NCBI RefSeq assembly: GCF_900090045.1 | Contig: NW_021638313.1 | Span: 62,001-126,000 of the forward strand | Length of the DNA stretch: 64,000 nucleotides | From: Plasmodium malariae | Lineage: Eukaryota; Apicomplexa; Aconoidasida; Haemosporida; Plasmodiidae | Direction: 5' to 3' | Shown here: positions 36,730 to 49,096 of the stretch, piece by piece | How positions within the stretch are numbered: position 1 is the first letter of the stretch | How the letters are laid out: each line of letters begins with the position of its first letter | Notes under the pieces: generated by a model | What the model was told of the DNA's origin: nothing | What the model saw: the letters and a program-made list of their open reading frames with translations, nothing else | The model's database searches: none | Translations under genes and position numbers: made by a program

Positions 36730-39689
36730 AACTAATAATAAGAAATATTTTTTATTTTATAAAGTATTTAATATGAAGTTATAATTATAATATATTTAGT
36801 TACATATCTATTAGACTTCCTCATAATTGCTTATATTTTATAAATATACATACAGATAAGTCGTTTTTTCGTAAACAACTGTACAGCATATAATCTCACT
36901 TTTTTTAAACTTGAATTTCTAATATTTTTGAATTTGCATTATAAAATGTTGTTTGAGATTGAATAATTTTTATGGTTTAGTGTTTATTTTTATATATTTA
37001 AATAGGTTGCCTTTAAAAATAAGTATACACATATATGTGCGTTAAAGTGAATGTAAAATAGCACAATTTACATAATTTTACTAAAGTATTTTAATTTAAT
37101 TTTTATTTAAAAATGATAGATTTCTGTTTATTATTCTGTTCTAATATGAATCTATTATTTTATCCTGTTGTGAAGAAAATTTATAATTACCATCATAATA
37201 GGAATAAATTTGTCTTGGTTTGTATTTAACAAAAAGGAAGTGAATATATGTCGTATTTTTATATGTATATATATATTTCTTATATCTTGGAGAATGGATA
37301 ATATTTATTTTATAAAATAAGAGTATGAGAAGCATTTTATAGAACATAACTACTGTATAAATCTTTTGAATGTACATTTATTTTAATTTGCATTATATAA
37401 CATTGAAGTTAAAAATATATAAGTATAATATATTATTATTAAATTTTAATTATAGTATTCTTTTAAGCAATTATATATTTTTTATATATCTATAACAGAA
37501 TGAATAGTTAAAAACATTAATTGTACTATTATGGTTCCTTATTGAAATTTTTATTCAATTTTGCATTAAAAGTATTGTATATATATATATCTTAAAAATT
37601 TATAAATTAAGTACATATATTTTTCATTTTTTATATATCTAATGTATTGAATTAATGAAATAAATGTAATAATATTTTAATGAATGATATATATAAATTC
37701 TTGTTTTTGATTTTTCATAATATTATAATTTTTAAGAAAGTGAATATATACGCAAAAAGAAAAAGTAACGGTAATTGTACAGAAAATAAATAAATAATTT
37801 CTAAAAAAAATATAATAATGTGTACGTATTTTTTTACATTTATTTCCTATTTTTTATATTTCTAAATATATTAAGAAATGAGCTAACATTGTTTAAATGG
37901 TATATAATAATATACGTAATTTATATTATTTATTAGTAATTTATTCATATTAATAGTGATAACTTTTTAAATAAAATAAAGATCAAAAAAAAAAATATTT
38001 TTATAGATAATTCGTAGATATGTATCATTTATTTCCTAAGATAATTTATAATAAGATTTATTAAAAAGGTTACTCCTTTTTTTTTTTTTTAAATTTGTGT
38101 TATTAAAAAAGTTGAAATTTCCCATAGTAGTTCTTGAAAATAATATCCTTTTATTAAATATTATTTTTTATATATTTAAATGAAAATAAAAATATAATAT
38201 TAATAAGTCATTTAATTATATCTCTTATATAAACGTTAAAAAGTATTCTGTTGTCGAACAGCACGTGCCTATATTAATCCTTTTAAAAGTATACTTAGCA
38301 AATGGAGAAAATTATTCGAGTAGGCATATTTGTTTCTGAAAAGGGAGAATGAAAATTTTGATAATGGGAATTTTAATACAAAGTGCATATTATTATGTTA
38401 ATATTAACTATTGATTTATTTTACTAAAATATTTTCTTCTATATATATAATATATATATGTATGTAGAGTAATAATAATACGATATTGCTTTTTTTTTGG
38501 TGAGGTTAGAAAGTATAATTCTATTCCTGCTTAGTTAAATTTCTAAAAAATATAAAAGAAATGAGATGTAAAATAGATAAATAATAAATTTTATTAGGTC
38601 ATTTTATTATACGTTTAGATTCATAAGAATACCAAAGTAAGTTTTTAGTTATAATTTGTGGCATATTAATATGTGCTTCATATCATTAGCTTTATATTAA
38701 TAAGTATGTATTAGTAGTAAATTTGAGTGTTCAAAAAGTAAAATTATTTTAATAGATTTATTTTTTATAATTTATAGTTAATTAATTATGTCATATTTTT
38801 GAAAAAATATTATAATAGAATTGCCTCGTCCTATATTTTTCACCTGAATATAAATATTTAATAATAAAAATTATTATATTACATAGAAGTGTAAAATAAA
38901 ATAAAAATTAATTAAGAATATTCCTATAGGTTAAGTCAAAGATAAGTATTACAAAAATATTCTTTCGTATAAGGCATAATAACTATTTATATAAAAAGAA
39001 CTATATAAAAGAGAGTTATGATAATAAAATTTTTATATAATTAAAAAAACTTATTTTTTAGTAATTATTCATATTTTTTTATACTATTAGCTTTTCATAT
39101 ATTTTTATTTTTATTTTATACGTGAAGTTGAGTATATAATAATAAAATTCCTCTTTACTAGAATCCACCAAAGGGAGAATTAATAAAATACTTTTAATAT
39201 GCATAACATTATAATCGAAAATGAATTAAACTATTCACCAAAAAAATAAAGGAATAAACCTCTTTTTGAGTCTTCTTTATATTATGCTTTGAATTTTTTT
39301 GTGTTAATATTGTACTTTAAAATATATATTTCTTGTTTTTTAATTGTTATTAATTATTTACATGTATATATATGAAGCGAAAATGCATTACAAGTGTGCA
39401 TATAATCCTTAAAAGTTCTTTAGTTCATATATTAACATTTCCCTATTATCTCACTTTTTTAATTCTCTCATTAACTACGCTTTTGTGCTTTTCTTTCTTT
39501 TTTGTAATTAATTTATGAAAAATCAAGATCAAAAAATAAGAAATTATTAAATTTTAATGGAATTACTATTTGAGCGAGATTTAAAAAATATGAAAATGTG
39601 ATATTGCATTTTACAGTTGTGGAAAAGTGACTGAAGTAACAATATAACATTCAACTGATATAATAGTTGTGATATGTGTAATTAAAATT
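36730..39689. other. fam-l 3' flank and intergenic
   Basis: The 3' UTR-like segment runs to about 37.0 kb. A 78-codon ATG frame on the minus strand at 37141-37377 has no recognisable features and is probably chance. A small island at 38250-38275 has CTGTTGTCGAACAG (5-bp inverted repeat) next to the palindrome GCACGTGC. No supported gene. Confidence 0.5.
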
Positions 39690-41383
39690 ATGAAAATTAT
39701 TTTATTTTCAGTACTTAGAGTATCATTTTTGATTGTATCCATAAGTATTAATAGGAGAATACATGAACGAACTTTAATAAATATACAATATGAGAATTGA
39801 GGAAATTAACTTTATATATATATGTAAAAATTATCAATATTATGGTTATGAAGAATACTTTTTCTTATAAATTATTTGTACCTCTATCAAGAAGACTTAC
39901 TGGTCTTGAAAGAAAGTTATAATAAAAAAGGAGAGAATGGAAAAGAAGGAATATATTATCTAACAAGTTCATGCAAAAGTAATTCCTAAAAAATAAAAAA
40001 AGTAAAATAACATAAAATTTAATTAATATTTATACAAAGTATATGTGTATAACTGTAAATTTGAAGACTACCTTTTTTTTCTAAGTTCAGACACTGATTA
40101 CAAAAATATTTTTATAAAAAACGAAGATAGATGTATATATAAATGTTTTATGAAAAAGAAACACATAATAAAGGGGAGTTTAACTCCTTACAAAATTTTT
40201 TATGTGCTTATTGCATCTCTTAATTGATACATAAAACCTAAAACCCACTAAATAAGGAAGTAATTATCTACTTTCATGGGTATTGGATGTATTAAAGTTG
40301 AAAACAATTGTTTTCCAAGAATGTATGTGTGTCATGCATGCTGCTATGATATGTATATATACATTTGCATATGAACATGCATGTATGTGTGTAAAGAAGC
40401 ATAGGTGCATGTGTATGAGTGCATATGTATACTTACGTAATATATGTATACATTTATATATTTCAATACATGTTCTTTCCTATATTTCAAAAAATGCATC
40501 CTTATTTTATAATTTGGAAAAATGAATTGAATTAGTTAACTATATTATTAAAAGGAATGATGTAAGCGTGTTTTGTATATAAATAAAGGTCACATAAAAG
40601 TAATAATAACAAATAAAACATATATGATGTATCTTTCAAAGACTGCTTTATGTGTTTCATTTTACGAAATAATTATGGCATTTCCATATTTTGGCTGAAC
40701 CTAATACATATACATATTTTTATATTGTAACCATTACATGTGACGGGAATGAAAAAATCCATAGAAAGGATTCTTTTGTACAGACACTAATGCTCATTTA
40801 ATATGTTTAAAGCAAAATAAATGGAATAAGGCATTTGTAATAGGAATACAATATTACGTCATTAACTGAAATAACTTAAGGACACAAATGAGTTCACATA
40901 TATGCACGTTAATAAGATATCATTATCCACGTTTAGATGCTTATGTATGCATATTATGGCCATGCATGCATATATGTTTTTTTACACTCTCCTTTCATGT
41001 ATGTATTAGATCATTTATATTGAAAAGTAATAAACAGAAAACGTGGGCACATATACATATGTGCAAACTTTTGCATAATGGAAATTTATCTATATAGTGT
41101 TACCAACTTATTTTTTTCTGTTATAGATATGAAACATTTAGAAAATAAGTTCATGCATATAAAAGAGAATGAAAAAAATGATAAAATTAAAATAAATTAC
41201 AAGAGAGATAAACAACAAAGAGTGAAGTTCGTTAAAGGAGTTACTTATCTTACATGTGTAAATACGGAAAAGAGATAAAAAGTAATATATATTGCGCGTT
41301 ACTTGAACAGTGATCTGTTTAAATTAATTATAAAGAAAATTCGTTTATATGTATCCTATTTTATATTAGGTCAAAATTGTTAA
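39690..41383 (+). pseudogene. Unidentified multi-exon gene relic, copy X2
   Basis: Better preserved than copy X1. An ATG at 39690 starts a 36-codon frame, MKIILFSVLRVSFLIVSISI then NRRIHERTLINIQYEN, which is a convincing signal peptide followed by basic residues. Next come EDLLVLKESYNKKGENGKEG and IYYLTSSCKSNS (39888-39986), then a 60-codon segment (40045-40227) with CKFEDYLFFLSSDTDYKNIF and RCIYKCFMKKKHIIKG. A short exon follows (about 40777-40843, NAHLICLKQNKWNKAF, acceptor TTGTACAG, donor GTAATA). The last exon runs from 41129 (MKHLENKFMHIKENEK, INYKRDKQQRVKFVKG) through a TAA at 41276 and continues open to TAA at 41381. Stops separate the pieces, so it is treated as a pseudogene, though some could be misjudged introns. 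Family unknown. Confidence 0.6.
40404..40423 (+). promoter_or_regulatory. Paired GTGCA words
   Basis: GGTGCATGTGTATGAGTGCA holds two GTGCA cores 15 bases apart inside an X2 intron. Paired GGTGCA is the core of the subtelomeric SPE2 element bound by the ApiAP2 factor SIP2 in P. falciparum. The resemblance is partial and may be chance in this TG-rich stretch. Confidence 0.2.
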
Positions 41384-43789
41384 CGTACTTATGATTGCCT
41401 CAATTAAAGATCCTTATATAGAGATTAATTAAAACATTCATCGTAAGCATGGAGAAAGCAAAAAAAAAAATACAAAAAATAACAAAGGAGTAAAGGTATA
41501 AGCGAAAACCTCGAAATTATTAGTTCGTTGTAGTAAGATAGAAAACACTTCATGCATGCAAATAAGTGTACATATGCTTGAACTGTACTTATATGTTGGT
41601 ACATGTGTTCATAATTTTCACCATAGTTAAACAAGTATATAAGGAAACATGCAAATGTAATAATAAATAAAATGCACAAGGAAATTACATATGGAAGCTT
41701 GCATGTAATGTATGAACATATTTGGAACATAAAAAAAGGAAAAAATTATACATAAAATTTTTTTTTTTTTTTTTTTTTAAAGAATTATATTAAATATATG
41801 TAAGTAGACTTATTTGTAATATAAAAGTGTTAAAAATGGGAAGAATAAACAAATATCAATAAGGTTCTAAAGTAAAATGAAATATATGAATTTAAAATTC
41901 ATTATGATACGAAATTAAGAAATAATTTTAACATATATATGTTTGTGTGGACCTTCTTCAATAGACATCATAGTAGTAATAGCAGTATAGAAAAGTTTGA
42001 GTAGTCCAATAATAAGGATGATCATAAAAACAATTACGTAATTAAACATTAGGAAAAAATCATTTCACTCAAAAATGAATAGCACAGATTAATTAATTTT
42101 TCGACAAAATATTAAATTAAAAGTGTTCATAAGCCTTATTATTATAACACTACGTAAATATTATGTTAAAAGAAACCTAAATTATGATAACAAAAGTTAT
42201 ATTTATGCGAAATGATTATTGGAAATGATATCATATCTACAGTAATCTAAGAAATATTAAGGGAATAATATAAATATATATATATTAATTAATAGATATA
42301 CATAGATAAAAAAAATATATTTAATAATTCTATTTGCCTATGTTACATGCGTTCACTCAAGACATAATTAAATATTTCAAGGAAAGTGAAAATCTAATAG
42401 AGTTATTTTTTATATTTTACTGCATATGAATGATTAATCAATTTAAATTTGCGTTAATATTTTTAGTAAGAACAACATGCATAAGAAAATATAGGAAAAA
42501 ATTAATGCTCTAAAAATTTCCACCCCAATTAATTACATGGAATTTTACAAAACAATAAATGGATAAGAGTTTATATCTTTATATAATATTTATTATTATG
42601 GATTCATAATATTAAGTAGTATTATTTTATAAGAATCATCTCTTATACATTTTTATATTACAGGAAATTTGTAAATTTTGAGAGAATAAGGAGTATTCAC
42701 ATAAGAGAATTATTTAAAAACCTCTAATGAAGAAAATTTCTCAATATATTTATAAAAATATATATACAAGTATATTAAAATACAAAAAAAAAAAATTATT
42801 ATCTTATTTTTGTGAAATACTGCAGAATATTATGTACTATGCAGAATATTAAAAATTTCAAAATTTTACCTATTTTTTTTAATTATATAAAAGCTATCAT
42901 TTAATTTATTATTTAGGGTAATATTTATACATAATTTAATAAAAAATAAATATATAATAATTTGTACCATAAAGTTTCCTAAAAGAAATATAATGCATTA
43001 AGTACTTTCGTAAATGGCAATGTATATTATTTTATGATTTATCTTTTATAATTTCTTATCTATATAATTATATGTTCTAAATTATTTAATTTAAAATGTT
43101 TTTCTTATTGTAATTTGTTTTTTTTTAATTATAATATTTACTAAAAATGTTTTTATTTTTTCTAAATTTACTTTTTTATTCTTTTATTATAATAAGTATT
43201 TCTATAGAACTTATAAATTTATATTTTTTTCAAAACAAAAAAAATAAGTATTTTTTGATTATCAAATCGATTAAATTTTATTTTAGTTATAATAATAAAA
43301 TACTTTATATTAAATATTCTAAAAACTTTAGTATTATATATAAAATAATAAGATACGAATATACAAAAGCGTTAAAATGGATAGTAATTTTTGAAACATT
43401 ATTAATAATTATGTGAATTCAGTCATAAAATGATATTTTTTAATTACTGTACAAATATTGTATGTGTCATAGGTATATGGATATGTTAAATTATAATATA
43501 TGGTGTAAAAATTGTTTTTTATATTTATTAATTTATTTCCTTTATCCTATGAATTATAATATATTGTATGCAGTAATTTTTGTTTGTTAAATTATATAAT
43601 AATTTTTAAAAGTTATAAAATGTACAATAGATTAAACATATTATTAGAAAGCTCAGAACAAAATATTAATAATGACAATAATAATATATTCTAATGTACC
43701 CATTCTCATTATATATTTTTCTTCTATTCTAACAAAATAATATATTTATTCACTAAAAATCTACTTTATATTGTTTGTTCTCTGATAGG
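41384..43789. other. Intergenic with a possible coding scrap
   Basis: At about 41951-42081 a plus-strand reading (TFFNRHHSSNSSIEKF, then SNNKDDHKNNYVIKH) has two in-frame stops and could be a further exon of X2 or another relic. A 101-codon ATG frame on the minus strand (41425-41730) and an 89-codon plus frame (43147-43416) are hydrophobic and unsupported. From about 43470 the sequence begins to match 12.95 kb. Confidence 0.4.
41758..41778. repeat. T21 homopolymer
   Basis: Long T run just downstream of relic X2. Confidence 0.9.
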
Positions 43790-44263
43790 AATTCATATCA
43801 ACAATTTAGAATTGTTCTGTATGAATATTATAATATATATTTCTTGAGAATTTATTAGTAAAATTATTTTTATCAATAATTATATTATTGGATATTGCTT
43901 ATTTTGTAAATATCTATATGAAAATATTTGCAAGAATATTTTTAAAATTTTCTTTTGCTTGTTATACATTATTTTTGTATTTTATTAATGTTATTTTGTA
44001 CTTAAAAAAAAAAAACAAGAAAAAAGAATTAAATAGGAATGCAAATAAATATACACTTTTGTTACTACGTTGTGAATATACATTGAATTTTGCACCTAAT
44101 TAGACATATTATAGAATTAAATAGAACCAAATTCAATAAAAAAGTTAAATATTTTATTTAACATAAAACTATTCCTTTTTTCCTTTTTACATGAATATGT
44201 TCTCATTTAAACTAGTTTAATGACATTGAAAAAGATTTTATTTTTATTTTTTTATGCTTCATG

Positions 44264-44301
<38 letters not shown>

Positions 44302-44850
44302 ATTTTGTTTCATGCGTAGGTAAATATATTAAATTATTAATTATAAAAATATTTTCTTTTGGTTTTAATGTATATATGATAAATCTTTAGACAATTGGTT
44401 GAGTGATGATAAAGAATTTGATTGAAGAGTAGATATATTATTATTGTAAAATGAGAAGAGAATAAATAATATGTAACTAATTATAATACATTTGGAAATG
44501 GATATGTTAATTCATGTAACGAAAATGATAGTGTTGTATAAGAATATTATGGAAAAGATTAGTTTAAGAATAAAAATAATTCAAGATATTATGTGAAAAA
44601 ATTGTTGAGAAATATATGGTTTATATATATAAACCATTTGCCATCATATATAATCTGCTCAAAAAACTATTATATATGGGAATTATACCTATATATAAAT
44701 TTATGTTATGTGCCAACATATTCAGAGAAAAAGTTTAAAATATTTAACACATATCAGTATAGATTTAACATTTCCTCTACCAGTATTAATTTTTCTAATA
44801 GGATTTTAGTTTTTTTATATAGGTATTTATCGTATATAATTAATGTTTAA
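43790..44850 (+). pseudogene. Decayed two-exon signal/TM gene, copy P2
   Basis: The first coding exon is intact: ATG at 43918, MKIFARIFLKFSFACYTLFL plus four residues, donor AAT/GTTATT. It is a good signal or recessed anchor sequence. The second exon starts near 44390 (DNWLSDDKEF) after TTTAG and carries several stops, with readable pieces NGYVNSCNENDSVV, EYYGKD, FKNKNNSRYYVKKLLRNIWF and SEKKFKIFNTYQYRFN before a hydrophobic end at about 44847. It shares the order of motifs and a TAG (44560-44562) with copy P1. The best guess is a Plasmodium exported protein family; not identified. Confidence 0.6.
44265..44296. repeat. (TA)16 tract
   Basis: Alternating TA within the intron of relic P2. Confidence 0.9.
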
Positions 44851-47649
44851 TGGTGATTCTGAAGTATTAAAAAATTTGATTACTTATAATGGAGATATAG
44901 TTGTATCCTAATTTATTTTAAGTATTTGAATAGGTATTTATAAATTTATATAATACACAAATATGTAATTTAAATAGAAGGAAATAAAGTCAAATTTTAA
45001 TTATAATAAATATAATACTTCGGGGGAATATATATTTCCTGTAATCATTGTAGATGTACTAAAAGTTTAATGAAGTTATATGTTAAAAAAGTCCCTTGTT
45101 ATAAAAATATAAAATTTATTATTCCATATAGACAATATAAAAATATATGCTGTTACAGAAAAATAAAAAAATAAAATAAATATATGTTAAATATTAATAA
45201 TAGTTTTCTCTTTTCTACGTTTTTTTATCTCTTAGTGTATACTTTTGAGGCAATTTAGTACTCTCACTAAGCATAAACATTTATATGATATTCCATTAAA
45301 AATTGAAATTTAATTTTTCGAATATGTGGAATTAAGCGTGTATTTATAAGCAAAAATTATATATTCTAAATTTTTATGCAAACATGTATTACTATAAATA
45401 TGTTCTAATTTAATTAATGTATAAAATTACAATTTCAACAATTCAACTTGAGGAAATTTATTTTTTCGAAAATTAAGGGTTTCTTTCAATTTTTATGAAG
45501 TAAATGGTATTTTGGAAAATCATTTAAAACAATTTATTATATATTATTTTAAATTTAAATATATAGTGCTATTCTTTGTTTAATGTAACCAATTCCATAT
45601 AATTTTTTTTTTTTTCATATGCATTTTTTATAAATGTATGTATATCAAATAATATTTTAATAAAATTTATTTTGAAAAATAAAACGTTAAGAGCTTATTT
45701 AATATAACAGTATATTTATTAGATTTTTATATTTTTTATATATAGTTTAACTATGGCATCATAAATATACACTGTTATATGTTCACATATAACTCTGAAT
45801 TATTTATGACACATAATCAATTTTAGATTTTGTGAAACATTATAATTAGAGAATGGTTAAAAATTTATTTATAAATTTACTAGTTAACTAACATAGTTGC
45901 TAGACATAAATATGTTTTATAAACATCACTTAGATATCTGTAGTAAAATGAAATTTATTTTTTTTTTACCATATAAAGCGAGTGTATTTTTTGAACAAAT
46001 GTTAGATAATTTTTATTTAATGCTGTACAACAAATATTAATGTTAATATGCCATAAACTTTAACTACATAGTTAAAATGAATAATATATGTTTAATGAAA
46101 TTTAATCAGCCATTAAATAAAATTAAAATAATTTTTTTTAAATTAATATATTTATGCGATGATATCATTGTATATAGATAACAATTCATACATTTGTATT
46201 ACTTGCAATTTTTGCTATATAAATTTATGGCCTCAATAACAATAGGAACTTATCTACAGTAACATCAGTGGTTTATATTAGTAATCAATTATTATTATTA
46301 AATTTGTAATCTTTCACTTTATGATGAAATATTTAAGAGAATATCCACATTATATATTTAGGTTAGTTCAAATTAATGATATTATGCTTTTATTATTTCT
46401 ATAAGTACTAATATACACTAATTAAAAAATTACTTTATTATTTATAAATTGCATAATTTAATAATAATAAATTACATGGTTTTTGATGAAAATTATTTAT
46501 GAATTTTTTTTCCTGTAGTAATCATATCTTTTAAAAACCTCGCTATTGAAATTCTAGATGAAACCCAAGTTAACGTTAGTATTTGATTTATTTATAACAT
46601 CATAGTAAATTTGAAAATCTATTTCTTATTCCATAAAACATATCATATATTTTAAATTTTTCAAAAATAATTCTGTACCTATATACATTTAGATTAATAT
46701 TTGGAAATATCTACAAAAAAATATTGAAAAACATGTTAATAAAAATTTTAATATGTTCTTTAATTGTTTTTTTTCTATAAATATTAAAAGGTATTCTATT
46801 TTTTAAAAATAATATTTTTTACTGTATGTAAGTAATGTATACGCACAGATGTTATGGTTTGAGCTTTAGAATACTGAAATGATGCGTTCAAATTTTGTTA
46901 GTAATATTTTAATTTCTAGTTGGTATATATGCAGTAAATTATCAATAAGAATGCTACAATGTTTTACTGATGAAAAGTTAAATATAAATACTATTTTTAA
47001 TTAAACGTGCTCAATTGATTATTTAATAGTTTTTTTTAAAAAGTACTTAAATATTTATTGTATAACTCGATAACTTAATACGATATGAGTTTTTATTGTT
47101 GATAGAATGAAATAGTACATTGATGTAACAAGGTAATTTTGATTTTTTTAAAAATAATAAGAGAAATAGTTTATAGATATGTTCCTTTTTTTTATTATTC
47201 CATTTTTATTAAACATTTATATATAAGTAAAAACAAAAAAAGATTAAGTTGTTAATTCTGAATGTTTTTCTTGTAGAAGAAATAGTATAAATTACAAATA
47301 AATGAAAAATTAAAGCTTTAAGAATCTATATTACAAAAATTAAAAAAATATATTTTTTCATATATTAGATAATACCATATATATTTTATTTTTAAATAAG
47401 ATATAGAAAATAACAGAATACATATGTTTAATAGTAACTAATACCATTGCTATAGTTAATTCAGCACAATAAATTATAAAAAATATTTTTACTTTCATTT
47501 AACTTTACTATTATTTTAATGTATTAATAAATGATATTTTAAAAAATAACCCTCATTGAAAAATAAAATTTTTTACAATATACAAATTATTAATATAAAA
47601 TATCTTTAATAATATCAATTACTGTTTTAATATATTTGCAAATACATTA
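44851..47649. other. Intergenic, no gene found
   Basis: P1/P2 paralogy extends to about 45.3 kb. The rest is AT-rich. A short plus-strand reading at 46516-46578 (IISFKNLAIEILDETQVNVS) has the look of coding sequence but is only about 21 codons long and isolated. Confidence 0.5.
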
Positions 47650-47705
47650 TCTATATTCTATAAAATCTGTATTCTATATATTCTATACATCCTGTATTCC
47701 ACATA
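47650..47705 (+). promoter_or_regulatory. Distal upstream motif, fam-l at 48086
   Basis: CTATATTCTATAAAATCTGT, then ATTCTATATATTCTATACAT and TCCACATAA, 381-436 bases before the ATG. This is the clearest example of the TCTATA-rich element, with three TTCTATA-type units. Confidence 0.55.
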
Positions 47706-48011
47706 AATTTAATACGTGTCAATACTTAGAAGTCATATTTCATTTTAAGTTTTGAATGTTTTAATACAAAAATTATTAAATTAGTCTAATATATTAAAAA
47801 TCCTTTTATGTATTTTGAATATTTTTGAAAGGAGCAAAATATTTTATTTTTAAATTACTTTCTTACATTAACATAAAATTAGGTAAAATTATTTTTATAT
47901 ATTTAAATCTTACCTTTTATTGTGTTTATCGTAAAAAGAATGTATAGTTATATATATATTATTTACAAAATATTAATAAAAAAGATTTATTAAAATACAA
48001 GTATAATCCTT

Positions 48012-48025
48012 TGTCATCAAAAGAA
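48012..48025 (+). promoter_or_regulatory. Proximal motif, fam-l at 48086
   Basis: TGTCATCAAAAGAA, starting 74 bases before the ATG; a diverged form of TATCATTAGAA at the conserved position. Confidence 0.35.
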
Positions 48026-48085
48026 TATTGTATTACGGTTAATTTATAATATACTGAATATATTATAGTATTAAATATATATAAT

Positions 48086-49096
48086 ATGGAAAAAAAAACT
48101 AAGTTACTATTATTTATTATAATTGCTGCATTTATCGTTTTAAATTGGACATGCCATTTTAACAATGATGTAATATGATAATATTATTTAAGAAAATTTT
48201 TACTATGAATAGTCTCAGTGATTTATTTTTATTAATACTGTATTTTATAATGAAATTATATATGATTTACTAATAAATATTTACTTTTTTTTTAGTGTAT
48301 GTTTAACAAATATATAGATGAAAACTGCGAGTATGCTAGAAAATTAGATTCAATAACTTATAGATTACTGTCAAAATATAAAAAGGATAATGATTCTAAT
48401 GTTGTATGTTTAAAAGGAGATTTACCAAATAATATAGTGAAAGAGAAAAGAGATGTAACCAATAATGAAAGTGTTGTTGTATCAAAAAATAATCAAATAT
48501 GTAGAAATGCGTTGAATAATTCTGGAGGACATAAACAAGATAAGAGAAGTAAATCTTGTGTATTTAAAACAAAAAGATATTCCCATATGGAAAAAAAAAT
48601 ATTCAAGGAACTCGATTATATGGATTTTCTTCAAAACAGCAGGACAATTAGTGATAAAATATATAAAAAAATAATATTCAAAAAATTTGCATTACGGCTT
48701 CTTATACCTGTAATGTTGTTCTTGTTGTTATCATTATCATTCTTTTTAGATTTTTATGGTGGTTATGGCTTAAGAGGGGGGTTATTTAAGATATTAAATT
48801 TGTACGCTGAAAAATTATGGTACAATTCTTTTCATATATTTTTGAAATCATCTTTTTTAAGTTCGTTTACCAAATCTATGGGAAAAGTAAAAATTAATAC
48901 ATTGAAGAAGACGCCTTTATCAAATGGACAAGTGAAAAAGGAGATTATATGTGGAAGTGATTATGTATTTGGTTTTATTAGCTTCCTAATATACTTCTCA
49001 ACGTTCTTTATTTTAGGTTTCACAATTATATTAGCAGTGTTTTATTATCATAAGAAGGTTAAGAAATATGAAAAAATTAAATTTAGGAAAAGGTAA
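48086..49096 (+). CDS. fam-l exported protein, two exons
   Basis: Exon 1 is 48086-48169 (28 codons, MEKKTKLLLFIIIAAFIVLN...) and exon 2 is 48296-49096. Donor GAT/GTAATA and acceptor TTTTTTTAG give about 294 residues. The PEXEL-like RLLSK is at residues 51-55. The fam-l block FKTKRYSHMEKKIFKELDYM is at ~118-137. TM1 is ~160-181 and TM2 ~252-279, with tail HKKVKKYEKIKFRKR. The inter-TM loop of about 70 residues is basic and serine-rich (SSFTKSMGKVKINTLKK), with one cysteine just before TM2 and no GQLFG motif, so the loop is unlike the other two fam-l proteins here while the flanks are conserved. Intact. It is followed 3.3 kb later on the same strand by a fam-m gene, a typical fam-l/fam-m pair. 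Confidence 0.94.

Noticed and set aside
37141..37377. 78-codon ATG frame on the minus strand
   Set aside because: Some non-random residues, but no signal, PEXEL or splice sites that make sense and no second copy; kept only as a mention.
40404..40423. SPE2-like double GTGCA as a genuine SIP2 site
   Set aside because: Only one of the two halves has the GG prefix and the surrounding intron is full of TGCA words; left as a low-confidence note.
41425..41730. 101-codon ATG frame on the minus strand
   Set aside because: Hydrophobic and phenylalanine/tyrosine-rich as expected from reading T-rich DNA; no splice context, no family match, and it overlaps TG-rich non-coding sequence after relic X2.
43147..43416. 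89-codon ATG frame on the plus strand
   Set aside because: Almost entirely I/F/Y/K/N codons from AT-rich sequence, no motif, no homologue in the paralogous block at 12.9 kb.
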